A stretch of 64,000 bases of DNA. Origin: Bacteroidota bacterium. GTDB lineage: Bacteria > Bacteroidota > Bacteroidia > Chitinophagales > LD1. The stretch spans positions 186,001-250,000 of the forward strand of contig JADJZU010000001.1 of the NCBI GenBank assembly GCA_016715625.1, in the 5' to 3' direction. How positions within the stretch are numbered: the first letter of the stretch is position 1; each line of letters begins with the position of its first letter. Shown here piece after piece: positions 37,559-52,100 of the stretch. The notes under the pieces are model-generated. The model was given only the letters and a program-made list of their open reading frames with translations. It ran no database searches and was not told the origin of the DNA. The position numbers and the translations under genes are program-made.

Positions 37559-40075
37559 ATGATTTTATCCATCATCAGGCAAATACGATCTGAACAGTTT
37601 TGGAAGGAACGTCTGATTGCGGGGATTATTACAATCACTTACCTGATTGGAAATGTGATTGAACTGGTGAGCGAAAAAATTACGGAAGACCCCCCGGTGC
37701 TATGGGTTACCGCCATCATTCTTGGAGTTTTAGTGCAGGTAGTTTCGGTCAGCAATTTTAAAAAGTATACCTCCTATTTCTTTTATGCCTTTTTGATTTG
37801 GATAAATATACATACAGCGTTCTCCTATTCCATGGGGACTATAAAACACCGTGAGGCGGAAGAATTCTATCTCCTCACCTCTTACATCGTATTCATCATT
37901 ATATCGCAAATTATAGAATCTAACCGAGTGCTCATCCTATTTTGCGCGTTCGAAGTCATTATCTTTTCTATTGCGGTTTACTACGTAAAAGATTACGACC
38001 CGCTTCTCCTTCGCCCCTTACAGTTTTTAATGGCGCTTTTCATTATCGTTGGTAGTTACGCAGTCGGATACATAAGGATTATGCGTACGCAGGTGAACCC
38101 CAACAGCGATATTGAGTTTAAAACAATCAGTGAAAGTGCCAGAGATGGACAGGTGATTATTGATACGAAAATGCGATTTGCCTATTTGAATCCAGCGGCA
38201 TCTACCATTACCGGTTACAGCAACCAAGAGTTAATGAAAATAGGTATTGCCGACCTGATTCATACGGAGGATGTGAGTGCCGTGAAAAGTGCATTAGGCT
38301 CTATTTTACATGGTAATGCCGACCGACTGAGTGTAGAATATCGTGTGGTAACTCCAAACAACAAGGAAGTGTGGGTAGAAAGCATTCTCAGTAGATTTGT
38401 AACCGGTTCATTCCGGCAAAACAAATTTGTCTTTGCCGAAACGCGCGATATTTCTCAAAGAAAAGTGTTGGAGTCCGAGATTCAGCAACAGCTATTAGCC
38501 GAAGAATTACTGATTAAACACTCTAACCGATTCATCAACTTAGACAGAAATGAGATTCAGCCTAATATTGACATAGCACTCAAAGAATTTGCCGGCATCA
38601 TTAATGCCGATGGCATTTTAGTTTATAGAATGTTTGGGAAACTGAGTGAAGAGTTTCGGTCCACTAATCAATGGTTTGCCAAAACGGAAGATTCAGTCAA
38701 AGACAAATTCAATCTGGTTGTAAAAATCAATCAACCGCTGATAGCTTTTCTCCGTCACTTAAAAACAGAAAAATCCTCGCGTGGTATTTTCGTAGAAGCC
38801 TCGCAACTATTCGACATACAAGTGCTGCGTGTGGCTATTGCTGCCGGGAAACGGTTTTATCTGGTACCACTCCCTAGTGGCAATGTGGTAAACGGTTTTA
38901 TAGCCATTGTACTGGACGAAATGAACGAGCCCAAGCAACCGAATTTCTTCAGTCTCATTGGCAATATGGTAAGCAATGCATTCACTCGTTTGCGAACCGA
39001 AACCAGACTGCACGAGGTGCAGTTGACCAACGAGTTTATTCTGCGCGCCCTGCCCGATTGGTTATACATTATCGACAAGGGAGGCGAGTTTACCGGCATC
39101 AACAATTACTCAAGTTTGCAGTCTTATCTCCCTGACTACAACCTGGTGGGTAAAAAAATCCAAGAGATCTTACCGGAGGATTTGCATCTGCTTTTTAAGG
39201 ACGCACTGGATAAGATCATAGAATCCGAATCCCCTCTTTCTTTTGAGTACAAGGACTCCGCTATCTACAAGGGACGCTATTTCAAAGCTACTTTAGCTCC
39301 ATTCAAGACCAACGAATACATCATCATCATTCGTGATATTACGGACCTAAAAGAAGCACAAAGCGAATTGGAAACAAAGGCAGAGAAACTGGAGAAGTCG
39401 AATCAGGAACTGGAACAATTTGCCTACATCGTTAGTCACGACATGAAGCAGCCTATCCGTTCCATCATCTCCTTCTTAGGGCTGCTGAAGCGAAAACACG
39501 GAGTGAACTTGAGCGAAGAAGCGCAAGAGTATATCGGCTTTTCAATTGAGAGCGCTAACAAGATGGACAATCTGATAAAAGACATTTTGCAATACAGCCG
39601 ATTAGACAGACAAATCGAGTTTGTGAACGAGGTTGATTTGTCGACAGTTACAGCAAACGTATTGCGCACATTGACAGATATTATTGCCACCAGCAATGCA
39701 ACTGTAACCATTGAACCACTGCCTACTGTTATTGGAAACGAAACCATGCTTACAGAGTTGTTTCAAAACTTAATCGAAAATGGAATTAAATACAATACCA
39801 GCTCGACTAAAACAGTCGAAGTAAGCGTGAAGGAAGATGGAGATTTTTGGAAGTTCATGGTTAAAGACAATGGAATCGGCTTCGACAAGCAACACAGCGA
39901 GCAGATATTCAAAATTTTTAAGCGACTGCATACAGATGATGAGTTTAAAGGCACCGGCATCGGATTGACTATCTGTCAGAAAGTGGTAGAGAAACATGGA
40001 GGAACTATTGTAGCAGATTCGGAATTAGGCAAAGGCAGCACCTTTACATTTACACTTCCTAAAAAGACTGTTTAA
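37559..40075 (+). CDS. Membrane PAS/GAF-type sensor histidine kinase
   Basis: An 838-residue hybrid-free sensor kinase. Six or so membrane helices fill residues about 15-180. A PAS domain follows (residues about 185-310; QVIIDTKMRFAYLNPAAST), then a GAF-like segment (about 320-490), a second PAS (about 500-605) and a coiled coil. The H-box is IVSHDMKQPIRSI with H627; the N-box is ELFQNLIENGIKYN; G1 is KDNGIGFD and G2 GTGIGLTICQKV. The transmitter resembles phytochrome-type HisKA/HATPase pairs (QELEQFAYIVSHD). No response regulator is encoded nearby, so it is an orphan kinase. A bidirectional terminator separates it from the giant adhesin. Confidence 0.92.
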   Translation: MILSIIRQIRSEQFWKERLIAGIITITYLIGNVIELVSEKITEDPPVLWVTAIILGVLVQVVSVSNFKKYTSYFFYAFLIWINIHTAFSYSMGTIKHREAEEFYLLTSYIVFIIISQIIESNRVLILFCAFEVIIFSIAVYYVKDYDPLLLRPLQFLMALFIIVGSYAVGYIRIMRTQVNPNSDIEFKTISESARDGQVIIDTKMRFAYLNPAASTITGYSNQELMKIGIADLIHTEDVSAVKSALGSILHGNADRLSVEYRVVTPNNKEVWVESILSRFVTGSFRQNKFVFAETRDISQRKVLESEIQQQLLAEELLIKHSNRFINLDRNEIQPNIDIALKEFAGIINADGILVYRMFGKLSEEFRSTNQWFAKTEDSVKDKFNLVVKINQPLIAFLRHLKTEKSSRGIFVEASQLFDIQVLRVAIAAGKRFYLVPLPSGNVVNGFIAIVLDEMNEPKQPNFFSLIGNMVSNAFTRLRTETRLHEVQLTNEFILRALPDWLYIIDKGGEFTGINNYSSLQSYLPDYNLVGKKIQEILPEDLHLLFKDALDKIIESESPLSFEYKDSAIYKGRYFKATLAPFKTNEYIIIIRDITDLKEAQSELETKAEKLEKSNQELEQFAYIVSHDMKQPIRSIISFLGLLKRKHGVNLSEEAQEYIGFSIESANKMDNLIKDILQYSRLDRQIEFVNEVDLSTVTANVLRTLTDIIATSNATVTIEPLPTVIGNETMLTELFQNLIENGIKYNTSSTKTVEVSVKEDGDFWKFMVKDNGIGFDKQHSEQIFKIFKRLHTDDEFKGTGIGLTICQKVVEKHGGTIVADSELGKGSTFTFTLPKKTV

Positions 40076-40100
40076 CTACCTAAGAAATCAAGAGTATGTT

Positions 40101-40138
40101 ATAAAAAAAAGCCGCTGAAATTCAGCGGCTTTTTTTAT
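40101..40138. terminator. Bidirectional rho-independent terminator between the kinase and the giant adhesin gene
   Basis: A perfect stem GCCGCTGAA / TTCAGCGGC flanked by an A run (40103-40110) and a T run (40130-40136) lies between convergent stop codons at 40075 and 40160. The A and T runs make it functional on both strands. Confidence 0.92.
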
Positions 40139-40159
40139 AACAGAGGTATAATACTTGGA

Positions 40160-43100
40160 TTAACGCAATACGGTCAAACTGCCTTTAAACACCTTCTGGT
40201 TCTTGCCATCCAGATGGACAATCTTCATTACATACACGTAAACATCCGGCTCTACGATCTCTCCTTTATAAGTTCCATCCCAGCTAAAATCAGCACTCTC
40301 CCCTTCGAAAATCTTTTCGCCCCAACGATTAAATATCATGATACTCAAATATTTAATGCCGGCTTTGTTTCCGAACAACTGAAACACATCATTGTTGCCA
40401 TCTCCGTTCGGAGTAAATGCATTAGGGGTAAATACAGTATGATCTGCAATTACTTCTACCACTACTGTGTCTTGTGCCACACATCCATTTGTATCTACTG
40501 CCACTACCGTGTAAAGAGTTGTTTGTCCGGGTTGCACGGTTACAAACGCACAATTACTACAAGTCATTCCAAAATCAGGCGTCCAGTTGTAGGTAGTCTG
40601 ATTACTTCCGGTGGAAACAGCATTCAAATTAGCAGTTTCGCCAAGCGTAAGTGTAGTGCTGCCGGTGGCGTCAACAGTGAATAGATTTTGATTAGTAACA
40701 TTGAATACGGTATCAAAAACACATCCGTTGTTATCAATTACAACTACACTATAATTTCCGGGGGTGATGTTATGCAGATCTTCGGTATCAGCTCCAGTGT
40801 TCCAATTAAACGTGTAGGGTGCGCTTCCACTCGAAACCATCAGGTCTATTCCTCCCAAGTCCTGAGCACATACTAATTGATCTACGTTTGCACTGACCAT
40901 CATGGCGGGCAACGTATTTACAAAGCCGGAAGCGATTTGAGCGCATCCGTTGGCATCGGTGACGGTCAAAGAGTAAGTGCCGGCAACTATGCTGGCTAAA
41001 TCTTCGGTTACTGCACCGTTACTCCAAACAAAAGTATAACCGGGGTTACCTCCGCTTACGCTCACATTCACTTCGCCATCGTTGCCTCCAGCGCAGGATA
41101 CATCTGAAACAGAAACTCCCACCCCGATTAGTGAAGGATCTGCTACACTAATTGCATTCAGCGAAGCCTGACAACCGTTGGCATCTGTTACGGTTACATT
41201 GTAGTTGCCAGCAGTTATATTATTTACAACCGGTGTAACAGGTCCATGAGACCACAAATAAGAATACACCGGAGTGCCTCCGGTAACCGAAACCGTTATA
41301 GAACCATTACCACCGGCATTACAGCTAGGCATGGTGTGCACCTCAGTAATAACGATACCAGCAGGCATTACTAAAGATGCTGTGCCGGATGTAACACAAC
41401 CGTTTGCATCGGTTACATTGACGGAATAAGAACCAGCGCCCACCGAAATTAAATCCTCTGTGGTGCTACCGTTGTTCCAACTAAAATTCATAGGCCCTAC
41501 ACCACCTATAACTATTAAATCAACAGAGCCGTTATTCACTCCATTACAAACAGGATTTGATGCCAACAGTGTAGCACTTAATGCTGCTGGCTGTGTCACC
41601 ACAAAAGCAACAGATGATTGACAGCTATTTATATCACTCACTGTCAAGGAATAATTACCGGCTACCAAGGATGCCAGATCTTCGGTATTAGCACTATTGC
41701 TCCATAAGTATTGATAGCCCGGCACCCCTCCCGTAACTGTTACATCTATACTACCGGACGAAGCACCCGCACATGCTACATCTACTTTTGCTCCAGAAAC
41801 ACTTAAAGCGGTAGGCTGATTGATTATAGCAGCAGCAGACATGGTACAAGAATTCAAATCAGTAACAGTGAGTGTATAGCTATTGGCAGCTAATCCGGTT
41901 ACAGACGGATTAGTTAACCCATTGTTCCAAATGTAATTGTATGGAGCCACACCACCGTTGACTACAGATGTGACCATACCATTGCTCAAGCCATTACAAG
42001 TAACATCCGATTTACTAAGCACCACACTGATAGCCGTGGGTTCTGTAATCAGGATTGGCTGACTAATGGCACAGGCATTCAAATCATTCACTGTTATCTG
42101 ATAAGTGCCTGAAACAAGTCCGGTTCTATCTTGAGTAGTAACACCATCGCTCCAGCCGTAAGTAAACGGAAATGTTCCACCTTGAATAGAAATATCGATG
42201 CTACCGTTTGAACCACCAAAACAAGACACGTTGGTGTGTGTGTTGGTAACCACCACCAGGTTATTCGGCTGTGTGATGGTAACATTTGCGCTGGCAACAC
42301 AATTAAACAAGTCGCGAATAATCACATTGTAATTACCGGCTGTAATGTTTGATAAATCTTCGGTAATAGCACCGTTTGTCCACTGATAGGTATAACCCGG
42401 AGTAGCTCCGCTCACCGATAAATTTATACTGCCATCATTTCCTCCGTTACAAGTTACGTTGGCCGAGGCAAACGAAATGCTGAAAGGAGCGGGCTGAGCA
42501 ATGGTGACTGCCAACGAAGATGTGCAGGAATTGTTATCGGTGACTGTGACCGTGTAAGTATTGGCCGCCAATCCGGATAAGTCCTGATTATTGTCTCCAT
42601 TACTCCACAAATAGGCATAATTACCGGCACCACCGGTTGCTGTAATATCAATGATGCCGGTAGATGCTGCATTACACTGCACATCATAATGCGTTTCTGT
42701 AATGGCTATGGCACTAGGCTGTAACACCACTGCCGAAGCAGAAGCACTGCATGAATTTAAATCTGTGACAGTTACCTGATAATTTCCGGCTGCCACAGCA
42801 GATAGAGCAGACGTAGACTGAGCATTGTTCCAAACATACGTGTAGCCGGGTGTTCCGCCATTTACCGATGTATTAATCGCTCCGGCTGATGCCCCATTAC
42901 ATAAGTTATCAGTTGCAGTTGCAGTAATCTGTAAAATAGCAGGTTGGGTTATCACAGAAGATACCGTAGCCGTGCAAGAATTGGCATCGCTAACTGTCAC
43001 AGCGTATGTGCCTGCAGCCAGCCCGGTTCTATTTTGAGATGTAACTCCACCGCCCCAATTATAATTGTAAGATGGAGTTCCCCCTGTTGTTGAAACCGTA

Positions 43101-46100
43101 ATGGAACCATTGCCGGCATTAAAACAAGAAACATTAGATGCTGAAGATACAGCAACCTGTAAGGGGGCTGCTGGTTGAGTAATAACAGCAGAAACTGTTG
43201 CTGAACAAGCATGGGCATCTTGTACCGTCAGCGAATAAGTGCCGGCAGTAAGCCCGGAACGATCAGGCGTAGAGATACCATTACCCCAATTATAAGTGTA
43301 GGAAGTTGTGCCGCCAACCACCGTAGTTGTAATAGCACCATTTGAACCTGAAAAACAGGAAACATTTGTGGTAGACGCGATGCCGGGAACTAATAAGGCC
43401 GGTTGGGAAATAGTAGAGGTAAGAGTAGTGCTACAAGAATTTGCATCGGTAACAGTAAGTGAGTAGGCACCGGCTGACAAACCAGCTCTATCCTCGGTAG
43501 TTATCGCATCATTCCAATTGTAAGTATAGGAAGTAGTTCCTCCGCTAGTTGTTACATTAATAGAACCATCGTTTCCATTAAAGCATAACACATTAGATGT
43601 GGATGAAACCACTGCACTTAAAGCAGCTGAAGGTTGCGCAACCGTGGCAGATAAAGATGCTGAACAGTATTGTGCGTCTGTAACGGTAACTGTATAAGTT
43701 CCTGAAGAGAGTCCTGCTCTGTTTTGAGTGGTTATTCCACCACCCCAGTTATAAGAGTATCCTGAAGTTCCACCTGCTGGTGACACATTAATACTTCCGT
43801 TAGTTCCACCGTAACAAGATACGTTACTTAAAGCAGACACAAGCACGGTAAGCGCTGCAGCGGGTTGGGAAATGGAAGCAGTCGCTGCTACACTACAATT
43901 CACTGCATCTGTTACTGTGAGTGTGTGTAGGTTCCGGCAGCTACAGAACTTCTGTTTGCAGTAGTTACTCCATCGTTCCACAAGTAGGTATATGGTGCAG
44001 TACCGCCTGAAATATTCATATTAATACTACCGGTGTTTGCTCCGAAACACCCCACATTCACCACACTACCTACTGTTGCGCTTAACGCAGCCGCAGGCTG
44101 TGCTACAACCGTATTGACAGATGCAGAACAAGCGTTGGCATCGGTAATAGTTACCGTGTAGCTACCTGCCGGTATGTTCACCCTGTCCTCCACTATTACT
44201 CCACCTCCCCAGTTATAGTTATATGGGTTTGTGCCTCCGAAAACAGTCAGATTAATGGCACCGGTTGCATTGCCATAGCAGAGCACTTGTGTTACCGCTG
44301 TATTAGCAGCTATTGCGTTAGGCTGGATGACTGATGCATTGGCTGTAACGGTGCAAGTGTTTGCATCAGTGACTGTTACTGTGTAGGTGCCTGCTGTGAG
44401 GTTTGATCTGTCCTGAGTAACAATTCCACCTCCCCAATTGTAAGTATAGCCCGAAGTTCCTCCGCTTACAGTTAAATCAATTGCCCCTGTATTACCATTA
44501 TGACAACTCACATTGGTTACAGCAGTAGAAAGAACAATTGCCGAAGGCTCAACAATGTTGACCGTTAATGTGGTCGTGCAATTGTGACTATCATAAACGG
44601 TTACAGAATAACTGCCGGCCTGCAGGCTGGATACTGTTTGGGCATTTACACCGCTGCTCCAGTTAAACATGTAAGGAATAACCCCTCCACTTACACTCAA
44701 CTGAACACTACCGTTTGTTCCACCAAAGCAAGATACGTTAGCGGTAATTGTAGTAGCCTGCAAAGGCGCAGGTTCACTAACTGCCGCGGTATGGGCCACT
44801 GTGCAACCATTAGCATCTGTGGCTGTCACCGTGTAATTACCAATCATCAAGTTGGCCAAATCTTCCAAAACACTTCCGTTTGACCAATTGTATGTATAGC
44901 CGGAAGTTCCACCCGCTACAGTCAAATTCACAGCTCCATCATTACCACCACTGCAAAGAACATCTGTTGCAACAGAACTAGCTGCGAGGGCCGTTGGCTG
45001 CACAATGGTTGCTGATGTAGAGGTGGTGCATGAATTGGCATCTGTAACGGTTAATGAATAACTGCCAGCACTCAATCCGCTGCGGTTAGGAGTGGTAACT
45101 CCACCATTCCAATTGTAGTTGTAAGGGGATGTTCCACCAGTGGTGTTGGTAGAAATAGTTGCATTACTTCCTCCAAAGCAACTTACAGGAGTTGTAACAG
45201 TGGTAACAGATAATGCAGCAGCAGGTTGACCAACAACAACAGATATTGTAGTGCTGCATGAATTGATATCCGAAACTGAAACTGAATAGTTACCCGCTGT
45301 AAGCCCTGTTCTATTTTGCGTATTAACTCCACCCCCCCAATCGTAGGTGTAAGGAGAAGTACCGCCAGATGCTAAAATATTGATAGCACCATTCGAGCCG
45401 TTAAAGCAAGAAACATTGGATACAGAAGTTACAACAGCAGATACCGCAGCAGCAGGCTGCGTAATTGTTGCTGAAACTGTAGCAGTGCAAGCTTGCGCAT
45501 CTGAAACCGTAAGTGTGTAGGTTCCTGCAGTTAAATTAGTTATATTGGGTGATACAATACCACCTCCCCAGTTATAGCTGTAAGGCGCTGTGCCTCCCGA
45601 TACGACTGTATTAATAAATCCGTTATTTCCACTAAAACAAGAGACATTACCGGTAGATGATACTAGGGGTGCTAACGCAGCCGAGGGCTGTGTCACGACA
45701 GCATTTACACTTGCGGTACAACTTTGAATATCGGTAACGGTAACACTATAGCTGCCGGCTGAAAGGCCTGTGCGATTCTGTGTAGTTATCCCTCCACCCC
45801 AATTGTAAGTGTATGAAGGAGTAGCCCCTGATATTGATATGGTAATACTTCCATTATTACCTGCAAAACAAGACACATTAGCTACAGAAGCTACAGCCAC
45901 ATTTAAACTTGTAGGCTGAGACACCACTGCTGATGCAGTAGCAGTGCAACTATTGATATCTGTAACGGTTACCGAATAGGTTCCTGAAGATAAATTAGAT
46001 AAATCTTCACTGAGCATACCGGTATTCCAATTGTATGAGTATGGTGAAACACCATTTGAAATAGTCAAGTCTGCAGCACCATTTGCACCAGCGAAACAAC

Positions 46101-49100
46101 TTACATCAGTAACTGCAATAGTGGCTGAAATAGGTAGTGAGGGTTGAGCTATGGAAGCAGCACCGGTGGCAGAACATCCGTTATTGTCCAATACGGTAAC
46201 GCCATAGTTGCCGGCTGCAAGATTTGTTCTATTCTGAGAGGTAATACCTCCGCCCCAGTTGTAATTGTAGGGAGCCGTTCCTCCGCTCACGTTCACATTT
46301 ATGGAGCCGGTAGAGGCATTATAACAAAGTACATCGGACACTATTAAGGTGTCGATATTGATTAAGGTTGAGGGTTGATTTACAGTAGCAGAAACGGTAG
46401 CAAAACACCCATTCTGGTCCGTAACTGTTACAAAATATGTTCCTCCTAAAATATTACTTCTATCCTCAGTGGTCACACCATCGCTCCAGTTAAAAGCATA
46501 AACCGGATTGCCCCCGTTTGCTGTGATATTGATAATGCCATTGGCATCGCCATAGCAACTCAGGGTATTGGTATTATTCACCACTACACTTACAGCGGTA
46601 GCAGGTTGAGCTACAGTTGTAGAGGCAGTAACTGAACATCCATTGTCATCGATGACGGAAACGGCATAATTTCCTGCTAACAGTGTAGACCGGTTAGCGT
46701 TAGTATTTCCATCATTCCAGGTAAAAGCAAATGGCGCGGTGCCACCTGTTATAGAGGATATAATACTGCCATTTGCAGCACCAAAGCAGAGTGCGGCAGT
46801 TGGAGTTAGCGAAACTGCCAACGAAGCAGGGTCCAACAAAGTATATGTAGCGGACGCAGTGCAGAGATTAGCATCCGTCACCGTTACAGCATATGCGCCA
46901 GCCGGAATTGAATTTCTATTTTGAGTAAGTACACCACCGCCCCAGTTGTAACCATACGCTCCAGTGCCTCCGGTTACGTTCAACTGAATGGAACCATTGC
47001 TAACACTGTTACAAGAAGGAGCACTTACGGCAGCTGATATATTGATTGCGTTTGGCTGCGCCACTGATACTGTGGTTGTAGCAGTACAGCCATTGGCGTC
47101 TGTCACCGTCACAGTGTAGGAACCGGAGGCAAGTGTATTTCTGTCCTCTGTAGTTACGCCTCCACCCCAGTTGTAAACATACCCTGTGGTTCCTCCGGTT
47201 GCCGTAATATTAATGGCTCCGTTAGTGCCTCCATTGCAAGTTACATTCGTAACAGAATTAGACACGGCTAAAACGGCCGGTTGTGTGATTGATGCCGACA
47301 ACGTGGCTGTGCATGCATTAGCATCGGTAACAGTCACCGTGAAGCTCCCCGGTGCCAATCCAGTTCTGTCTTGTGTGGAAATTCCTCCTCCCCAATTGTA
47401 TGTAAACGGAGATGAACCTGCAGGGGTCAAATCAATTGCTCCGGTGCTTGAGCCAAAGCAGCTCACATTTGAATTTACAGCGGTCAATTGTGGGCGAGCA
47501 TTTACCACTATTGTCCGCACAACACTATCCTCACAGAAACCGCGTACTACAATGTGTGTAACAGCATACGTACCGGCACTCGCATAAGTATTAAGCGGAT
47601 TATTTAACGATGAGGTAGCACCGTTTCCAAAATCCCAGAAATGGGAAATGATATTAGAAGAACCCGTATGTGTGAATGTGACAGCCGCATTCGGACCACA
47701 TAAAGGAGAGGTATTCGTAAAGTTTGCATTGGTATTATTTCCCGAAAGCCCTACCGCCACAGCAGCAGATGCGCTGCACGAATTGGCATCGGTTACGGTA
47801 ACTGAAATATTGCCTGGTGCCAAGCCATTCTGTGTTTGACTATTCGCCCCCCCATTACTCCATACAAAATTATAGGGTGCTGTGCCTGAGTTATTAGTTA
47901 CAGCAGTGGCTGTTCCGGTTGGATTTAAACATACGCTGGTGCCACTGTTCATCGTAAGCGTTAAGGCAGACGGCTGAATAATGGTAGCGGAGTGAACAGC
48001 ATTACAACCATTACCATCCGTTACAGTCAAACTGTAAGTACCAGCCGACAAACCATTTCTATCTTCAGTGGTAACTCCTCCACCCCAGTTATAAATATAG
48101 GCTCCTGTCCCACCAATCGCTGTAACGTTTATAGCGCCATTGTTTCCACCATTACATAGCACATCCGTTTTAGTTGAATTAATAGTAATGGCACCAGGCT
48201 GTGTGATAGTGATAGCAGCAGATGCGCTACAAGAAGCAGCATCATTTACGGTAACAGCATAATTACCGGCTGCCAACGAAGTTCTGTTAGCTGTGCTAAT
48301 GCCTCCGCCCCAGTTGTAGGTGTATGCTCCGGTTCCTCCGGAAACAGTCGTATTTATTGCTCCTGAACTTATACCATTGCAGTTTAAGTTAGTAGGGGTC
48401 AATGTCACATTCAAAGCCGCCAACGGTTGGCTTACATTACCCGAGGTAGTAGCGGAACAACCATTGCCATCCAACACGGTTACCGTGTATGTGTTGGACA
48501 CAACATTGCTCAAATCCTGACTGATGCTACCGTTGCTCCAAGAGTAGAGATAACCCGGAGTGCCACCAGTAACCGTTAAATCAACTCCACCGCTGGCAGC
48601 ACCAAAGCAAGATACATTGGATACCAGCGTAGAAAGATTTAATGCAGATGCCGGTTGCGAAACAACGGCAGAAGCAGAAGCCGTGCAAGAATTTGCATCG
48701 GTCACCGTAACATTATATGTCCCCGCTACAACGGCCACTCTGTCCTCGGTAGTAATTCCTCCACCCCAGTTATAGCTCATTACTCCTGTTCCACCACTTA
48801 CGGTTACATCAATATTGCCGGTTCCGGCACCAAAACACAATACATTAGTTATCGTTCTTGTTATCTGGATAGAAGTAGGCTGCACAATATTATTGGTAGA
48901 AATAGCTGAACAACCTAAACCATCAGTCACAGTTACACTGTATGTAGATGCCGATAAGGAAGCTCTGTCTTCAGTAGTAACTCCACCGCCCCAGTTGTAT
49001 GTAATAGGAGCAGTGCCACCGATTACTGTAATATCAATAGCTCCATTATTACCTCCAAAACAAGACACATTCGTAACGCCCGATGAGAGTGAAATACCAG

Positions 49101-52100
49101 AGCCTATTTGCGTTACAGCTATTGGTTTTGAAACAGTGCAGCCTGCATTGTCAGTTACGGTCACCGTATAGGTGCCGGCAATTAACCCCGTTCTGTTTTG
49201 CGTTAAAATGCCACCACCCCAATTGTAGGAATAAGGAGCACTACCCCCTGAAACGGAAAGCGTGATACTACCATCGTTGCCTACGGCACAACTAGCATTT
49301 GAAACCAATTCTGTGATAGCAATAATTGCCGGTTCAGTGATGGAAGCGGAACCCGAAACAGTACAACCTTTGCTATCGGTTGCAGTAACGGTATAAACCC
49401 CGGCTGTTAATGCGGCTCTGTCTTCTGTGGTAATTCCACCTCCCCAATTGTAAGTATAAGCCGGGCTGCCACCGGATACGGTGATATTGATACTTCCATT
49501 ACTTCCTCCATTACAAATAACGTTCACTTGTGTTTGCGACAAAACGAGAGCCGCTGGTTGAGCCACTATTGCGGAAGACGTTACCGAACATCCGGATGCA
49601 TCGGTTGCCGTCACCGAATAGGTGCCGGCTGATAAATTAATTCTATCCTCCGTGATAACACCCCCCCCCCAGTTATAGGAGTAAGGAGTATTTCCCCCGG
49701 ATACGGTTAGATTTATGCTGCCGTTGTTGCCACCATTACAACTTACATCTGTTTTAACATTCGATGCAGACAAGGCAACGGGTTGATTGATGGCTGCAGA
49801 TGCAGTGGCAGTACAAGCCTGAGAATCTGTAACAGTCACCGTATAAATACCAGCCACCAAAGATGTTCTGTTTTGTGTGGTAACTCCACCGCCCCAATTG
49901 TATGAATAAGCAGATGTTCCTCCGGAAACAGAAAGATTTATGCTTCCATTGTTACCCCCATTGCAGCTTACATTTGAAGGTACTGCAGTAGCAGACAATG
50001 CAGCAGATGGTTGAGTAAGTATACTGCTTGCGGATGCAGTGCATCCACTGGCATCAGTTACTGTTACGGAATAGGACCCCGCAGCTAAGCCCGTTCTGTT
50101 TTGAGAGGTTATTCCGCCTCCCCAATTATAGACGTATGCACCGGTCCCTCCGGTTACAGTAAGAGTTAAGGAACCATTTGCGCTACCAAAGCAAGAAGGA
50201 TTTACGGAAGAAATAGCAATACTTAACGCTGTAGGTTGTGTAACGTTTACAGAACGGTTAGCGGTGCAGCCGTTACCATCTGCTACAGTTACCTGATAAG
50301 TACCTGCGGGTAGATTTGTAATGTCCTGTGTGGATGCACCATTGCTCCATGCATAGGTGAACGCCCCTACACCACCACCCACAGTTAAGTCAATGCTGCC
50401 GGTGGAGGCTGCGTTGCAAAGTAAGTTCACTTGCGTAGAGGATGTGGTGATAACTGCCGGTTGAGAGACAGTAACGCTACGCAGAGCCGTGCAACCGTTG
50501 AAGTCGGTTACTGTTACAGTGTAAGTGCCTGCAGTAATATTGTTTAAATCTTCTGTAGTGGCGCTATTATTCCACAAATAGGAATAAGGAGAGACCCCGC
50601 CATTGACGGTTAGGTTGATGCTACCATTATTGCCTCCAAAACAATTGACGGTAGTATTGGTAGCAGATGTTGTAAGGTTGGTAGCGGGCTGTGTAATAAT
50701 ATATGTAGCGGTAACAGAACAACCAACCGTATTGCTGGCAGTAACCGTATAGGTTCCGGCAGCCAGATTTGTTCGGTCCTGTGAACTTACACCACCACCC
50801 CAGTTGTAGGTGAATGGCGCATTGGCACCTGTAACAGTAATGTCTACTGCTCCATTGTTGCCCCCTACACAACTTACATTGGTAGATATGCCGGATATAC
50901 TCAGATTAGAAATAGTTACGCTGCGGGATGCAGAAGCTGAACATCCATAGCTATCGGTAGCTGTAACGGTATAAGTCCCCCCCGCCCCTATAGAAACACT
51001 GGAGGAGGTGGATGCGTTGTTCCATAAATAACTATAGGGCGAAACGCCACTGGAGGGAGCTGCCGAAAGCACCACATTTCCACCATTACAAACAACACCG
51101 GCAGGTGCAGCATTTATAGTCATGGATGGATTGCTAACATAAACAGTAGCGGAGGCTGTTTTTACACAAGCTCCCCACTGCATGCTCACTGTATAGGTAG
51201 TAGTAACCAAAGGTGTCGCAATCGGATTTTTTGCAGTAGTACTGCTAAGGCCGGTCGGAGGTGACCAAGAATAACTTACTCCCCCATTCGCAATCAATTG
51301 TGTAGACTGCCCCAAACACAAAGTACTGTCTGATACGGAGATGGTAGGAGGTATATCATCGCGAATAGAAATGGATGCGCTGGATGAAACATTACCCGTG
51401 CAAGGGTCTAATACGGCTACGGTTACGTTCTCTGCCGGCTCTGTAATTCCATCAGCCAGAGGATTCAAATCTATATTAACAACAGTAGTTCCGGCTGGAA
51501 AAAATACAGTAGCAGGTATAGAGGTATAATCTGTACCATTAGTGGCTGTTCCTGATACCACAATGTTAGCATAAACATCTGTCAACTGTGGCTGGTTAAG
51601 CGTAAGGGTAAATGTGCCTCCAACGCAACCTTCATAAGCAGATGAAAAACCGGCATAGTCCAGAGCCGATGTGGCCGATACGGATATAGGATTAGAAGTA
51701 AACGAATAAGCTTGCAAAAACACTCCGGAATCGTAAATCCTATCGGCTACGTCTGCTATGGCAATTTTGAGATGGTATGTTTGGCAGGGAGTCACGGCCG
51801 TAATTGCCGAGAGCACAGTTGTCATTCCATCGTATACAATGTTAGGATTCAGCGGAGTCTGATTATTGACGTAATAGGAACTATAGGCAAGCGATTGATT
51901 AGCTCCGTTACAAGTGCCCCCACCGGCATTGGCTCCCAGGCTTCCCCCATTCACCGAGTTAATGGTAACGGGCAAAGTAGTATTCGGAATTATAGCTAGA
52001 TTTTTGTTGGTGAAGTTGCCTCCTCCTGGATTGGGGCCGGAGATAAAAAAACCAAACACATCATTGAACTGAGAACAAACCCATTCCGGATATTCCTCCG

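Noticed and set aside
40690..50900. Regularly spaced repeats at about 230 bp, possible CRISPR or satellite DNA
   Set aside because: They are codon-phased repeats of one protein domain in an open frame; nucleotide identity between units is low.
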